From assembly GCA_922989275.2 (NCBI GenBank), contig OV277858.1:13528227-13592226 (forward strand): a DNA stretch of 64,000 bases, read 5' to 3'. Source of the stretch: Gari tellinella (Eukaryota; Mollusca; Bivalvia; Cardiida; Psammobiidae). Positions 8,809-19,714 of this stretch are shown here, in pieces. A program made the position numbers and the translations under genes. Within the stretch, counting starts at the first letter, position 1; every line of letters starts with the position of its first letter. The notes beneath the pieces were generated by a model. That model had not been told where the DNA came from, made no database searches, and saw only the letters and a program-made list of their open reading frames with translations.

Positions 8809-9878
8809 GTGCTCAGGCTGTTGGGGCAAGTATGAGCACTGACAAATCTGACCCCAAATTACTTGGAGAACCGAATGAGGCAGATGTAGTGGTGAATGGG
8901 GCACGAGGGAAGGCATTATTAGACACTGGGTCATGCGTGTCTGCCGTATCGGAATCCTTTTATAAGGAACATTTGTCTAATGTAGAGCTGCATTCAATAG
9001 ACAGGATCTTACCAATTGAATGTGCAGATGGACAGTCTCTTCCATACCTAGGCTACATAGAAGCTACATTGGGAATACCTGAAGGTCTGCAGAAAGCATC
9101 ACCATTAGCCTGTGTTTTTCTAGTAACACCAGACACAGCTTATTCCAAGCGGGCACCAATTCTTCTTGGAACTAACATCCTTCATGAGTTTTTATTGGAT
9201 TGTAAGAAGACATTTGGCGATCAGTTTTTACAGAAGGCCAACCTATACACACCTTGGTTTCTGTCATTTAGATGTATGGTATTGATGGAGAAGTCTTTGG
9301 CAAGGAATAAAGACCGGATTGCCATTGTCAGAAGTGCATGTCCAGAGAAGATTCTGCTTAAGCCAAACGAGATAATTGATGTTAGAGGCTACACAGACCA
9401 GATCATTAACCACCCTACTACTGCAGCATTGATTCAGGAGACCAAACATAGCAACCTTCCATCCCATTTAGATATAACGCCTGCAATCGTTCAACATCAA
9501 CATGGATTGAAATCTCAGGAGTTTACAGTAACTTTGTCCAACCTATCAACAGACACAGTCGTCATTTCGCCTAGCTGTGTTATTTGCGAAATTCAACTTG
9601 TCAAATTTGCAGATGAAGTGTTTGAAAATTTGGAGGATAAACAGACTGAAATTTTGAGTACTCTACATGTTGATGAGGACAAACTTTTAGATGAAAACCA
9701 ACGAAAGAAACTTGAGGAATTATTGTACCATCATAAGGACATCTTTTCAACTGGTGATTTGGATATCGGCCAATGCAACCTTATGAAACACCGAGTAGAC
9801 CTAGAGAACGACATTCCCTTTAAGCAACGCCATAGGAGAATTCCGCCATCCATGATAGAGGAAGTAAGGCAACATATT
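8763..9878 (+). pseudogene. pol: Pol: aspartic protease and start of reverse transcriptase, truncated
   Basis: Open in the -1 frame relative to gag, overlapping its end by 46 nt, and entered by frameshifting at 8796-8802. The retropepsin domain shows the catalytic LLDTGSCVSAVS with flap/strand partner PILLGTNIL. After a spacer, the RT entry segment follows: HHKDIFSTGDLDIGQCNL, HRVDLENDIPFKQ and RHRRIPPSMIEEVRQHI. This is the conserved start of Ty3-type RT. True pol ends at about 9878. The frame happens to stay open to 10043, but those codons come from inverted LTR DNA. The YxDD box, RNase H and integrase are all missing, so no working Pol can be made from this copy. Confidence 0.82.
8796..8857 (+). 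promoter_or_regulatory. programmed -1 frameshift signal (gag-pol)
   Basis: Canonical X_XXY_YYZ heptamer C_CCA_AAA at 8796-8802, exactly in the gag frame, six bases before the end of the gag stop codon. An 8-bp perfect stem follows: 8808-8815 (AGTGCTCA) with 8833-8840 (TGAGCACT). Its loop contains TTGGGG (8821-8826), which is complementary to CCCCAA at 8852-8857, so an H-type pseudoknot can be drawn. The shift direction matches the gag (frame 1) to pol (frame 0) relation. Confidence 0.8.
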
Positions 9879-9962
9879 TTCCCTCGTTGGGCGCCATTTT
9901 ATAACCAACTAGCTCAGTGGTATATATATATATCTGAACTGTCTACAGTTTATAAATTAAAC
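9879..9962 (-). repeat. inverted LTR end plus primer-binding site inside pol
   Basis: Reverse complement of 5831-5910. On the minus strand it reads LTR 3' end (from 9962), then TGGCGCCCAACGAGGG (9896 down to 9881), then stops matching where it meets RT sequence. The shared segment ends at the primer-binding site, not further into the leader. Sequence beyond 9962 (to perhaps 10050) may be more of this LTR but has no partner in the window to test against. Confidence 0.75.
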
Positions 9963-12029
9963 GGTCAACACTACAAGGGTGGGGTCGCCGGGCGTGAGAC
10001 AAGTAACAACGACAAGCCTGATTTCTGTCATACGTCTAATTAGGTACTCTCTTTACACACCATCACACATCAAAGAAGTCATACACCATGGCAAACATCA
10101 AGTCAAAATACTTCAAAGAAATAGCATCCTGAAAATACATTGGTTAAAAGCACACTAAGCATTTGTCTTATAATATTTCCTTAAAACTGAAAAATAAGCA
10201 TATATGTTGTGAACATTCACAACATGACTGTTGTGAATATTTACAACATAACAACATAATGTAACTTATCCAACATAACAGTTGAAACAACATAATACCA
10301 ACTTTCAACGCCTTTGTCAATACTTGTATCGATGTTCTAAGTGGCTATACAGCATACAACCCCCATTTACAAAATGGACTCAACCTATATAATAACTTAA
10401 TGCCTTCTATGCATTAAATATACAAAATAACACAATATTCAATACAGAACAATTCTTACCAGTTTATCGAACCAAACGCTCTTCAGTACCAACTCCACAC
10501 CAAACTCACTTACTCCATGGTGTCCAAACAATGTGCTGCTGTAAAGATTAAAGGTGAACATTCCAAGTATGATGTTGTGACTATGTTACAAATGTTAATA
10601 AGATAAATGAAGGTTCAAGCTTCCATTTCAACTTTCGCGAATGGCGCGAAAACACATTACAAACGATTCACGAACCGAAAATGCCTCAAATGATATTTAA
10701 TTTAAACGGAACAATTCATGCCACGTTGCAGAACTATATCAACAACATTTCCTATACATTACCAATTGTAGAAATAGCTGACACTCCCCAATATGAACGA
10801 CAATCTTCTTCAAACCTTCTAAACAAGTTAAACAAGTCACGGGTAAAGCAGAGATCTTTACCCAGTGAGAACGACCAATGAACTGCCTATAATGCAAGAG
10901 CTACTCTTCAATGACGTCACTCAGGCGTAATCATCCAAAAGGACATAATAAAACCGCAATAGAAATTAAAAGCTGGAATGTAGCAAATATAAACGAAATG
11001 GGAAAAATAATGGCAGAATGACAAATTTAAACCTGGTCACATCAATTTCACTCATTCCACGCATGCGCATACATATTAAATAATTAAGCAGTGGTCTTTT
11101 TTCACAAGACCTGGATTACATTCCACCTGTGAGATGCAATTGGTGGCTTAATTCTGCATTGTTTGAACAATTGCATTCATAATAGTCGTCAAATAGAAGC
11201 ATTCATAAATATTCCATATCGCGATTATAATACTCTATGCAGAGTAGTGATGATGAGATAAAATAGTGAAACAGACTATAATTGTAGCCGTCATTTAGCA
11301 GCGACTTTTCGTCATCCGTATTTATGACGTATGATTATGATATTACAACGTGCCTGTTTACAAAATTGAATGTACAATTAGGCATGAGTAAATTGATACC
11401 AAACCAAATTTATTATAGAGAGTTCTGCACCAACTCAGCGGTTTTGGCACTATTAGAAAAAAATGTATGCAACTAGATCGAGATCTATATGCAAGCTGTT
11501 GAGTTCATTTTATTTCTATAGAGAACATTGAGAATATCAGGTGCAAACTTGTAAAATGTTGGTCTGGAGAACAAAGTTTGATCTAAATCTATGTGATATT
11601 TAGACTAATAGAGTCTGGCAATTGTCGGTATGTATAGAGATTCATGAACCGCTCGTCTTTAATAGAAATGACAGCATTTAGACCATGCATCAGGACAATT
11701 AATACTGATGGTCTTAATTTTTATCAATGAGAAAATTCAGCTGCTTTTGTTTGCCATCAATCCTCATTTCCATAGTCCCAATAGATCTAGATCTAGATTT
11801 CTATACAAAATTTTCGTAGCTAGGTCCCAATTGCCTAGAGAAATTCGACAAAAAATTTGGTCTAGTTTACACAATTTGCAAACATGAACACATTTGTTTG
11901 AATTATAGATTTATCTAAATCCCAACAGATCTACATGAATTATCATGAGTGGATAAAATAGAAATAATGAAACAATATTATGTTCCTATTAGATTTATAT
12001 CGCAATGTTAGAATGGTATCATAAAAATG
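9963..12029. other. no gene; short palindromes
   Basis: The first ~100 bp may be the outer part of the inverted LTR. At about 10205-10250 two adjacent small palindromes built on TGTTGTGAA/TTCACAACA occur. From about 11470 GATCTAGATC-type motifs recur in AT-rich DNA. No ORF with recognisable content; the 66-codon frame at 10681 has no family features. Confidence 0.4.
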
Positions 12030-12112
12030 TGTAACTGATGAGAATCGAACAACGAACCCTAGTCTCAAAGTGAAGTCAACGTTAAACCGACTGCTCCATT
12101 ACCTCGATTACA
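12030..12112 (-). repeat. tRNA-like sequence (SINE/MITE head)
   Basis: On the minus strand a ~83-nt stretch has acceptor-like ends TGTAA and TTACA and a B-box/T-arm element GTTCGATTC. It is too long and too poorly paired for a functional tRNA and may have a long variable arm. Similar B-box-bearing segments occur at 15760 and 30151. Read as a degenerate tRNA-derived repeat. Confidence 0.45.
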
Positions 12113-13720
12113 GCATCAAGTTTCATGTTTAGATCTAGATCTACGTATAGTCTGCTTGAATTTTCAAATCTAAATTTCTGCGTAATAGATCTACATATCA
12201 CTGATATCCAGATTTCGGCTTTAGATTCTATTATAGATCTAGATCTAGATATACATAGAATTTGAAATACATATTCACACACACCCTAAATCTAAACAGA
12301 CACATATCAGCCCATATCAGGTCCGTAGGGGTTGGGGCATTTGGGGGAGTGGAGGGGGTTTCACAATAATTTTGCCAATAATATATTAAGTTTTGTTTAT
12401 TAGTACTAGATATACGCTACAATACGCATTTCCGACGTTGTTTGTTTCTCTCACAAATTTAAGCGGACAACCAAGACATCCCCCGAAAAGAAAACGAAAA
12501 AAAAAAGAAAGTCAGTAGGCTATTTCAAAAGACAAAACAATGAGTGGATCCGCCACTGAATGATAAGTGTGCCCCAAGGCGCGTTTTCCTTCCTAAGTGC
12601 CTGCAAATATTTTAGTTAAAAAATGATAACATTTTAAGAATGATCTAGATCCATATGATGACTAACCTGGTCAAAGTCATTTATTTGCATATGCAGCAAA
12701 TTATACAAATTAATGGCTACAAATCAACATTCATTTCTATAGGTCTATAAATCGTCAACGTATATGAATCTAAAGATATGATAATCTAGAATAAGAAGTT
12801 AACCTTTTTTAAAGGTTTATACCAATTACATTCCGTTGAGGTTGATAAACATTGCTCCGATGTGTTTTTAAACGAATATGGCGGCATACATAAACATAAC
12901 ACGTGGCTGGTTAAATATCTCTTTAAAAACATTCGGATTTATTCCGTAAAATCGTTATCAAGTGATTGTAGCAATACGATTTCTTACCTCAAAATCACTA
13001 TCCACTTGTCATTGTACAAGCTAAAGTTAGAGATCCAATTATTTGTAAACACACATACTTCCTGGTTGACGGTGGGAAAAGGTTTCTAAATACATGACGT
13101 CAACTTTAATCGATCGTTACGTCATTGTGTACGCGATATAGCTAATACAGGTTTTGTCATGGAACGGCTCATATATACGTTATACTCGGTAAACACTTGG
13201 GTCGCCAATGCATACTAGGTTCGTACTGTTTGGTCCAACGTGGTTAATTGGGTCCTTCAAGTCGACTAGAGGGTCTAGACCAAACAAATCATATACCCAT
13301 GTGTTGCATATTAATTTCATTTAAAACTGTATTTAAACAAATTCCTGCTTCCCGTCTACCTTGAACCTCACTTGTTTGGTCTATACAACCCACACACTCC
13401 ATGAAAATATATACCTGACTGTTGGGTCATCATGTGTGTCCAACAGTTGGTGAAAATTGAATGCTGCATATACGGTATAGTCACTATGTTGAGAATCATG
13501 TGAAATAAAACCATAATTATGTAGCATATGTGAGGGGCCCAACACACGGACATATGGTGGATAACACTATGTGACCAGTGGAAATATGTGGACCAAATAA
13601 TACTGGATGGCTGCAGAACCCAATAATTTACCAAGTTTGATTATATATGCATACATATTTATGTTTAAATAAATATTTTTACGCACACAAATTGTCATTC
13701 GCGGGGTGTCTGTATCAAAC
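12113..13720. other. no feature seen
   Basis: AT-rich DNA without ORFs of recognisable content, terminal repeats or tandem arrays. Confidence 0.35.
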
Positions 13721-13721
13721 G

Positions 13722-15075
13722 TTGGAGCACTCGGAGAGACAATGGGAGGGAGCCATACCACTCTGAAAGACAATAGGGGGGTCCAGCAACACTTGAAAGG
13801 ACGCGGGGTGGGCTGCATAACACTCGGAAAGACACTGGAGGGCCAATATACACTCGGAATGACATTGGAAGGGATCATAAACACTCGGAAAGACGCAGGG
13901 GGCTCAGGAACACTCTGAAAGACGCTGGGAGGACTGTGGAACAATCGGAGAGACAATGGGAGGAAACAAGACCACATGGAAAGACGCTGAGAGGACTCGA
14001 GATCACTCGGAAGGACGAGAGGAATGCTGCAGAACACTCGGAAAGACACCTGGAGGGCCCATAATAACTCGGAATGACACTGAGAGGGATTAATAACACA
14101 CGGAAAGTCACTGTGAGGGCTAGGGAACTTTCGGAAAGACACTGAGAGGGATTTTGAGCACTCGGGATACAATGGCAAGGCTCCATACCACTAATACATG
14201 CACAAAGAGGGTTCAGGAACATTTGAAAGGAAGCTGTGCATGCTGCAGGACACTCGGAAAAGCACTGGGAGGGATCAGGAACACTTGGAAATACTCTGGA
14301 AGGGCTCAGTAACACTCTGAAAGATGATGTGAGGGCTTTGGAACACTAGGAAATACACTAGGCGGGTGCCAGACCACTTGAAAAGACACAGGGATGACCC
14401 AGGAACACTCGGAAGGGCAATCGGAGGGCAGCAGCACACTCATATTGACACTGGGATGGATCAGAACACTATGAAACAGACTGGGTGGGTTCAGGAACTC
14501 TCGGAAAAACACTAGGAGGGCTTAGAAACACTCAGATAGATGCTGGAGTGCTTTGGAGCACTTTGTGAGACTCTGAAAGGGAGCACGATCACTCGAAAAG
14601 ACATTTGGAGGACTAAGGAACACTCGGTTGAACGCTGGGAGGGCTGCAAAAAACTCGGAAAGACACTGGGAGGGCTCAGGAACACTATGAAAGACGCTGG
14701 GACGATTCAGGAACAGTGAACGACGCTAGGAGGGCTGCAAAAATATCGGAAAGACACTGCGAGAACGCAGGATACTCGGATGAACGCTGGTAGGGCTGCA
14801 GAACACTCGGAAACACACTGGGAGGGATCAGAAACACTCGGAAATACTCTGGGATGCCTCAGGGAGACTCTGAAAGACGCTGGGGTGATTTTTCGAGTAC
14901 TTGGAAAGTCAATGGGAGGGAACCACACCACTGGGAGAGATATTAGGAGGACTCAGGAACACTCGGATTGACGCCTGGATGGCTGCAAAACACTCTGAAT
15001 GATATTGGGGGGTCAGAAACACTCGGAAAGACGCTGGAAGAGATTCGAAAGAATCTGAAAAAGCTGGGAGGGCTT
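13722..15075. repeat. ~31-bp minisatellite, block 1
   Basis: Roughly 40 imperfect head-to-tail units of 29-33 bp. Each contains a core close to ACACTCGGAAAGACGCTGGG followed by AGGGCTCAGGA or a variant. Units diverge at many positions but phase is kept. Several long minus-strand frames (13567-14931) are open only because the unit lacks stops in those phases; they encode repeated Ser/Pro/Phe text and are not taken as genes. The same unit returns at 17808-18330. Confidence 0.85.
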
Positions 15076-15447
15076 TGTATGACTTTTCAATACTATATAC
15101 TACCTTAAGACATAATTTAATAAAAACTAAACTTATGCAACTTATTGAAAATACTTTTGCCAGATAAAGGAAACTATTTATTGTGTGTAATACTGATCGT
15201 GCATTTTTTTTACAAATGACACTGTTAAGAATTACACTATGTGGACTTGCGCCGATGTCTGTAAAGCACTATCATTTCTTATGGATACTTTTTATGTACG
15301 TTTTGGGAGTACCATATACCGCCAAGTGAGTGGTATCCCTATTGGAACAAACTGCGCCGCCCCTTGTCGCAGACCTATTTTTGTACTGTTGTGAGAGGGA
15401 CTTTATGCTAAGTCTAAAACCTGATGCACAGGCAGATATGATCGAAG

Positions 15448-15983
15448 CCTTTAAAGGGACTCGCAACCGGATAGTGTACTTATCAAAATAAAATAAAATA
15501 CTCAAATAAAAGCAAATTTGTGGCATTATTTGGCTTCTGACATTAAAAAAATATTATCAGTCCCAAAAAAGTTTCAAGAATCGTCACCGAATCTTAGTTT
15601 TTTAGATATTTTCCATCGTTTTTCCATAGCGTCAGCTGACTGTATATTTGTTGTTGTTGCTTCTCTACACGGGCTCAGACATAAACCCGGGCCGAATAAA
15701 GTATTATCGATCGCTACCATTGAAGTACGTTAATTCGCTACCATATATATAGAGATCGATGGTAGCCTAGGTAGTAAAGGCGCTTCCTCATTTTTCATGT
15801 TTGTCTCCGCATTGAGGGTCAGGTGTTCGAATCCCATCAGAGCTACTTCTTCTTTTTTTTTTAAATGCATTTTTTAACAGAATTTATTATCCTAAACTAA
15901 ATCTTACCAATTTATATAAGCATTTGACATATATTTACAAATTACTATTTTTAATGCTAAATCCGGTTGCGAGCCTCTTTAAC
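15448..15983. mobile_element. TIR element with tRNA-like core, TTAA target
   Basis: About 530 bp inserted in the RT relic. Ends are inverted: TTAAAGGGACTCGCAACCGG on the left and, on the opposite strand at the right end, TTAAAGAGGCTCGCAACCGG. TTAA at both outer edges behaves as a 4-bp target duplication, and the RT reading resumes at the same codon region on either side. It carries a tRNA-like head (15760-15846). A second, left-truncated copy lies at about 29980-30358. TTAA targeting is known for piggyBac-like transposases; no transposase is encoded here. Confidence 0.65.
15760..15846 (+). repeat. tRNA-like head within the TIR element
   Basis: Acceptor-like GGTAGC...GCTACT ends, an A-box-like TAGCCTAGGTAG and a perfect B box GTTCGAATCC (15825-15834). 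It is about 87 nt, so closer to a Ser/Leu-type tRNA with a long variable arm. An isolated working tRNA is unlikely given its poor D and anticodon arms. Confidence 0.5.
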
Positions 15984-16892
15984 AATTCATCGCGCTATCT
16001 AGATGATATTTCTAATATAGACAACCCATTTCTTATTACGTTGTTTCCTTTTATTGACCAAAAATAAATGCGCCTTAATAAAACAAACGAGTCAAATTTG
16101 TCGGCATCATCTTCAGATTTGGATCTTTTAAAAAATAACGGAATTGTTTCTTCTAAGATTTACGATAAACGAGATGAGTTTGATTTTAGTATTGTAAATT
16201 ATCCTCATCTAGATGGCGTTGTTCCCCGTTCTACATCTTACGGGGTTTAAATTTCACAACTTATTCGTGTTGCTAAGGCCTGTACCTCTGTTGAGGACTT
16301 CCACATTCGTAATAAAACAATTACTGAATATCTTCTTAAACAGGAATACATATTTCATAAACTCCGTAAAACATTTTCTTAATTCTTTTATTGAAATCTT
16401 CTTCTCATTGACAAGTATAAATGTAACTTAAAGTATTTTCTGCGGCAACGTATTTCACATCCGGAGTTTTATGGTGATGTAATTTACAGACTTCGTAAGA
16501 TTCTTGGACATATGCATTTTCAAAACCTGTTTGTGAAACGTATTAGATTTTCCTCAAAAAAGATTAACTATATTGCTGCACTCTTCAAGTTTGGTTATCG
16601 ATTAATCTACAATTGATAACTATGCTTTCCTCTTTGGTTGTGCGACGAAAGACAGGCATTAGCACTACATGATGGTTTATCTCTAAAGCCGTCCTTAACC
16701 GGGAGAGTTAAGTAGGATTTTCGTGCATTGTTTTTTCTCTCTCCCTCTCTGTCGTACCCTGAACACATTATTGTCTTACAGTTACTCGTGACTACGGACT
16801 AGTCGCTTGAGTACACATTTTCTGTTGACATAGTGGGTTATTTTTAACACGAGCTTGAATGTTTTATTCCTTCCCGTGTTACTAATACTCTT

Positions 16893-17425
16893 CATGGCTT
16901 GGAGCTCTCGGCCAATCAGATGCCTCAAAAACCTGTGAATATATCGTTTATTTCAACAAACAATGAAATAACTAACAAACTGTTCACTTATTCCTCGCTT
17001 GCGTCATCTCAAGGCAATTTGACGTCACAATTCTAAAAACAGCTGAGGTCAGAGGTGAACTGCACACGCTTCATGACGTTATATTATGTACAATGAGACC
17101 TAGACTTTAAAGACAAATACTTATGAAGTGTGCTTACATATAGAGCTTCAATAAGCATTATTTATGTTGGTGTTAAAGCATGCTTAATGTCTCAAACTTA
17201 TCATTTGAAATAACCTTTCAATTTTAGTAAAATATTACAAACAAAATGACTTTTTCGTCTAAAACAGAAATCAGAAACGAAGGGTTTTCTTGTTTTCCTC
17301 GAGCCCAAGCCAGTGCTAAATAAGTTAGACCATGGTTGCGCGCGAATAAACGACCCAGTTCTCGGGGGCTACGCCCCCTCGAACTGTATCGTTTATTCGC
17401 TTGCAACCATGGTCTAACCTATACA
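16893..17425. mobile_element. dispersed element with terminal hairpin, copy 1
   Basis: About 530 bp starting CATGGCTTGGAGCTCTCGGC. Near-identical to 28421-28950; part of it is found reversed at 45221-45540. Its right end is a ~95-nt hairpin (17324-17418): outer stem GTTAGACCATGGTTGC with its exact complement, a middle GCGAATAAACGA stem, and a GC-rich tip GGGGGC TA GCCCCC. It has no ORF. It could be a MITE or a non-autonomous rolling-circle-type element; the class is not determined. Confidence 0.7.
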
Positions 17426-17609
17426 TATAACTTTTGTTAGATGTTTGCATGTATTTATTTACTGTGTTACCGGTCTTTTTTGATTTTAAGGTTGTGGAAC
17501 AGGGCTTATATTTTTTGTACACTGTTCGTCTTTATAGGTGAATCTAGGAGACAAGAATGAAGTTGGGAGCCCCTTATTGATTGCTACTGACTGTACCAAT
17601 GCGGGCTCC

Positions 17610-17805
17610 TATGTTAACTTTGCTTTATGTTTGTCTTGAGTGTTATTTTCCATTTAGTGTGTAGATGAAGGAATGGTATTGCGCGTGTGTGTATGTGTGT
17701 ATGTTTGTTATGGTATTACTTTGAGTGTGTTCTGCTTGAGGTGTGGGTGTATTGTTTGTGTTGCGTTTCGTGCTTGAGTCTTTCGTATTTATTTATTTGA
17801 AGCAC
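17610..17805. repeat. ~190-bp dispersed repeat, copy 1
   Basis: Begins near GTTAACTTTGCT and includes a (GT)n-rich stretch. Clearly similar to 36725-36905, where it precedes a hairpin MITE. No coding content. Confidence 0.6.
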
Positions 17806-17807
17806 TC

Positions 17808-18330
17808 GGAAAATCGCTCGGAGGGACCAGGAACACTCTAAAAGACGCTGGGATGACTTTGGACCACACGGAAAGACACTGTTAGGGCGCCATACCATTC
17901 GGAAACACACAGGAGGAACTCAGGAACACTCGAATGGGAGGACTGCATAACACTCGGAAAGACATTGCGAGGGATCACTATGAAAGACGCTGGGAGGACT
18001 CAGGAACACTCGTAACGACGCTGGGAGGGCTGCACAACACTCAGAAACACAATAGGAGGGCCTAGAAAATACTCGGAAATACGTTGGAGGGCATTAGGGA
18101 CACTCTGAAAGACGCTGGAATGATGTTTGAGCACTCGGAAATACAATGGGAGGACTCGGAAACACTCAGAAGGACGCTATGAGGGCTGCAGCACACTCTG
18201 AAAGAAGCTGGGAGGGCTTTGCAACACTGGGACAATCACTAGTAGTGAGCCAGACTACTCGAAAAGTCATTGAGAGGACTCAGGAACACTCGGACGGACG
18301 ATTGGAGGGCAGTCGGCACTGGACAATTCA
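17808..18330. repeat. ~31-bp minisatellite, block 2
   Basis: About 16 units of the same minisatellite as 13722-15075 (core ACACTCGGAAAGACGCTGGG and variants), 2.7 kb further right. The intervening DNA holds the RT relic and the hairpin element. Confidence 0.85.
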
Positions 18331-19152
18331 CCAACATCTCGAAGAAGACCTAGCCAAGGACCACACTGAGATCATGAGCCAAGTCATTTTCATGTTAAGG
18401 GTGTATCAAACTCATGAATTTTGGAAATTTTTCTAAGTATATGAAAACACTCTATGATAGATGCGTACTAAAGAGCTATTTAAGATGAGTGAAAAAATAG
18501 AAAAAGTGTACATTTTGGTGTACAACTTTTGGCTCTACGGCCATTTTAAAAGGTGTAAAATTTTCAAAGAGTCCGCTTCAATACGTGTATAGTAGTATTT
18601 CTTCATACAAACACTAATTTAAAACAAAACAAGCACCAACTGTCAAATTTATAAAGCTCTAAATATCATCGATATGTTATTTTTTGATTAAGTTTGTAAA
18701 GGGAGATACCTCCTTTTTCTTCAATAAGTCAACATTTTCAACTCTAACCTATCAATTTATTTTCATAATTTTAATTGCCTATTTGGTCTTGATTTAGTTT
18801 ATTTATGTCAAAATACTTCCTAAGACATGACATACATAATGAAAAATAAAATTACCATGTTTGTTGTTATTTAAAATACATTTTATTGAAGCTTATACTT
18901 TAAATTTGACAACATTTGAGAAAAGTCTGAATTTGACACATCTTTTCCAAATTGCCGTAATGCAAAATAATGCACATCAACATATGATCTTTTTTCTGTT
19001 TGTTCATTTATCATAAACAGCTCTTTCAAAAAAAGCATGAAAGAAAAAAAGTTAAATACTTTGAAAACTTCGCTTATGGGTTTGATAAACCCTTAACTCT
19101 TAGTCGCCTGGGTTGGATAACATCATTACAGACTCTAAAAGATTTACACTTA
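18331..19152. other. no feature seen
   Basis: AT-rich DNA with no recognised repeat family or coding signal. Confidence 0.35.
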
Positions 19153-19380
19153 TTCAAGTCCTTTAGGCAAAACCCGAATAAATTATGAAAATGTGAAATC
19201 TCTCAGATTTTCAAATCCATTAAATTCTACATTTTAATGTTCTTAGAGATGTAAAAATGGGTACAATTGAACATTAAAAAATAAAACATTGTTTTACTAA
19301 CAAATATCACCTCTAAGAACATTACAGCGTATAACTTACATTTTGATAATTTCCTCAGGTTTCGCCTAAAGGACCTGAAC
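19153..19380. repeat. inverted repeat, ~228 bp
   Basis: The arms start with AGTCCTTTAGGCAAAACC (left) and, on the opposite strand, AGGTCCTTTAGGCGAAACC (right). An inner perfect 13-bp pair AATGTTCTTAGAG/CTCTAAGAACATT lies at 19236-19248 and 19311-19323. Arms diverge, consistent with an old foldback or MITE-like element. Confidence 0.55.
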
Positions 19381-19714
19381 AGTTTTACAGTTTTTAGAAA
19401 TTGTAAAGTAAAGTTTTGGCCAAATATCTCTGAATAAGAAGAAATCGGACAGAAACGTTGGAAGTTATGTGTTGCGATATTATAGGGTTAATGCATGGGA
19501 ACCTATGGAAATTTTATTCTTGGTGCTTAGCAAACTTTGAGTGGTATATTAATGGTAGGTATTTGGACTTTATGAACAATTTGATAATATTTGAGTTTTG
19601 ACTTGACTAATTACTTTTCTGTTAGTCTGAAATATTTATTGAATTTTACATCGTAACGCATGAACAACCACAATGTAAACTAAAGGTTGTTGGGTTTTAT
19701 GCATATAGTATTCT

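Larger units (their letters stand above)
5831..9880 (+). mobile_element. Ty3/gypsy-like LTR retroelement, 3'-truncated
   Basis: Reads in order: an LTR 3' end, a tRNA primer-binding site, a long leader, gag with two CCHC knuckles, and pol in the -1 frame with an aspartic protease and the first block of RT. RT stops at about 9878, where an inverted copy of the LTR end plus primer-binding site is joined. RNase H, integrase and a 3' LTR are absent. The LTR is cut on its left side at the LINE boundary. The element therefore cannot be autonomous as seen, although gag and the protease remain open. Confidence 0.82.
15110..16700 (+). pseudogene. reverse transcriptase relic, split by an insertion
   Basis: Plus-strand RT of a family I recall as common in marine invertebrate genomes, possibly Penelope-related; the clade is uncertain. 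Before the insertion: FGSTIYRQVSGIPIGTNCAA (15290-15350), a palm-motif block, then a segment leading to EAF. After it: SRYLDDISNIDNP (about 15990) with the catalytic YLDD box. Next come VSSKIYDKRDEFDFSIVNYP and PRSTSYGV (16150-16250), then ISQLIRVAKACTSVEDF and HPEFYGDVIYRLRKILGH (about 16455-16510). The end is near NYAFLFGCATKDRH (about 16620-16660). Several stops and frameshifts show it is dead. The two minisatellite blocks lie on either side. Confidence 0.75.

Noticed and set aside
9879..10043. C-terminal extension of Pol (about 55 codons)
   Set aside because: The frame stays open by chance into the inverted LTR and flanking DNA; the wording after VRQHI has no RT similarity.
11470..12260. 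Clustered GATCTAGATC words as regulatory sites
   Set aside because: Irregular spacing in AT-rich DNA with no associated gene; a compositional effect is the simpler reading.
13567..14931. Several long minus-strand frames rich in Ser/Pro/Phe
   Set aside because: They are read through the 31-bp minisatellite; the text repeats with the unit and changes frame with unit length, so openness is a by-product of the repeat.
13722..15075. CRISPR-like array of ~31-bp repeats
   Set aside because: Units are contiguous with no unique spacers, are degenerate, and the window is clearly eukaryotic.
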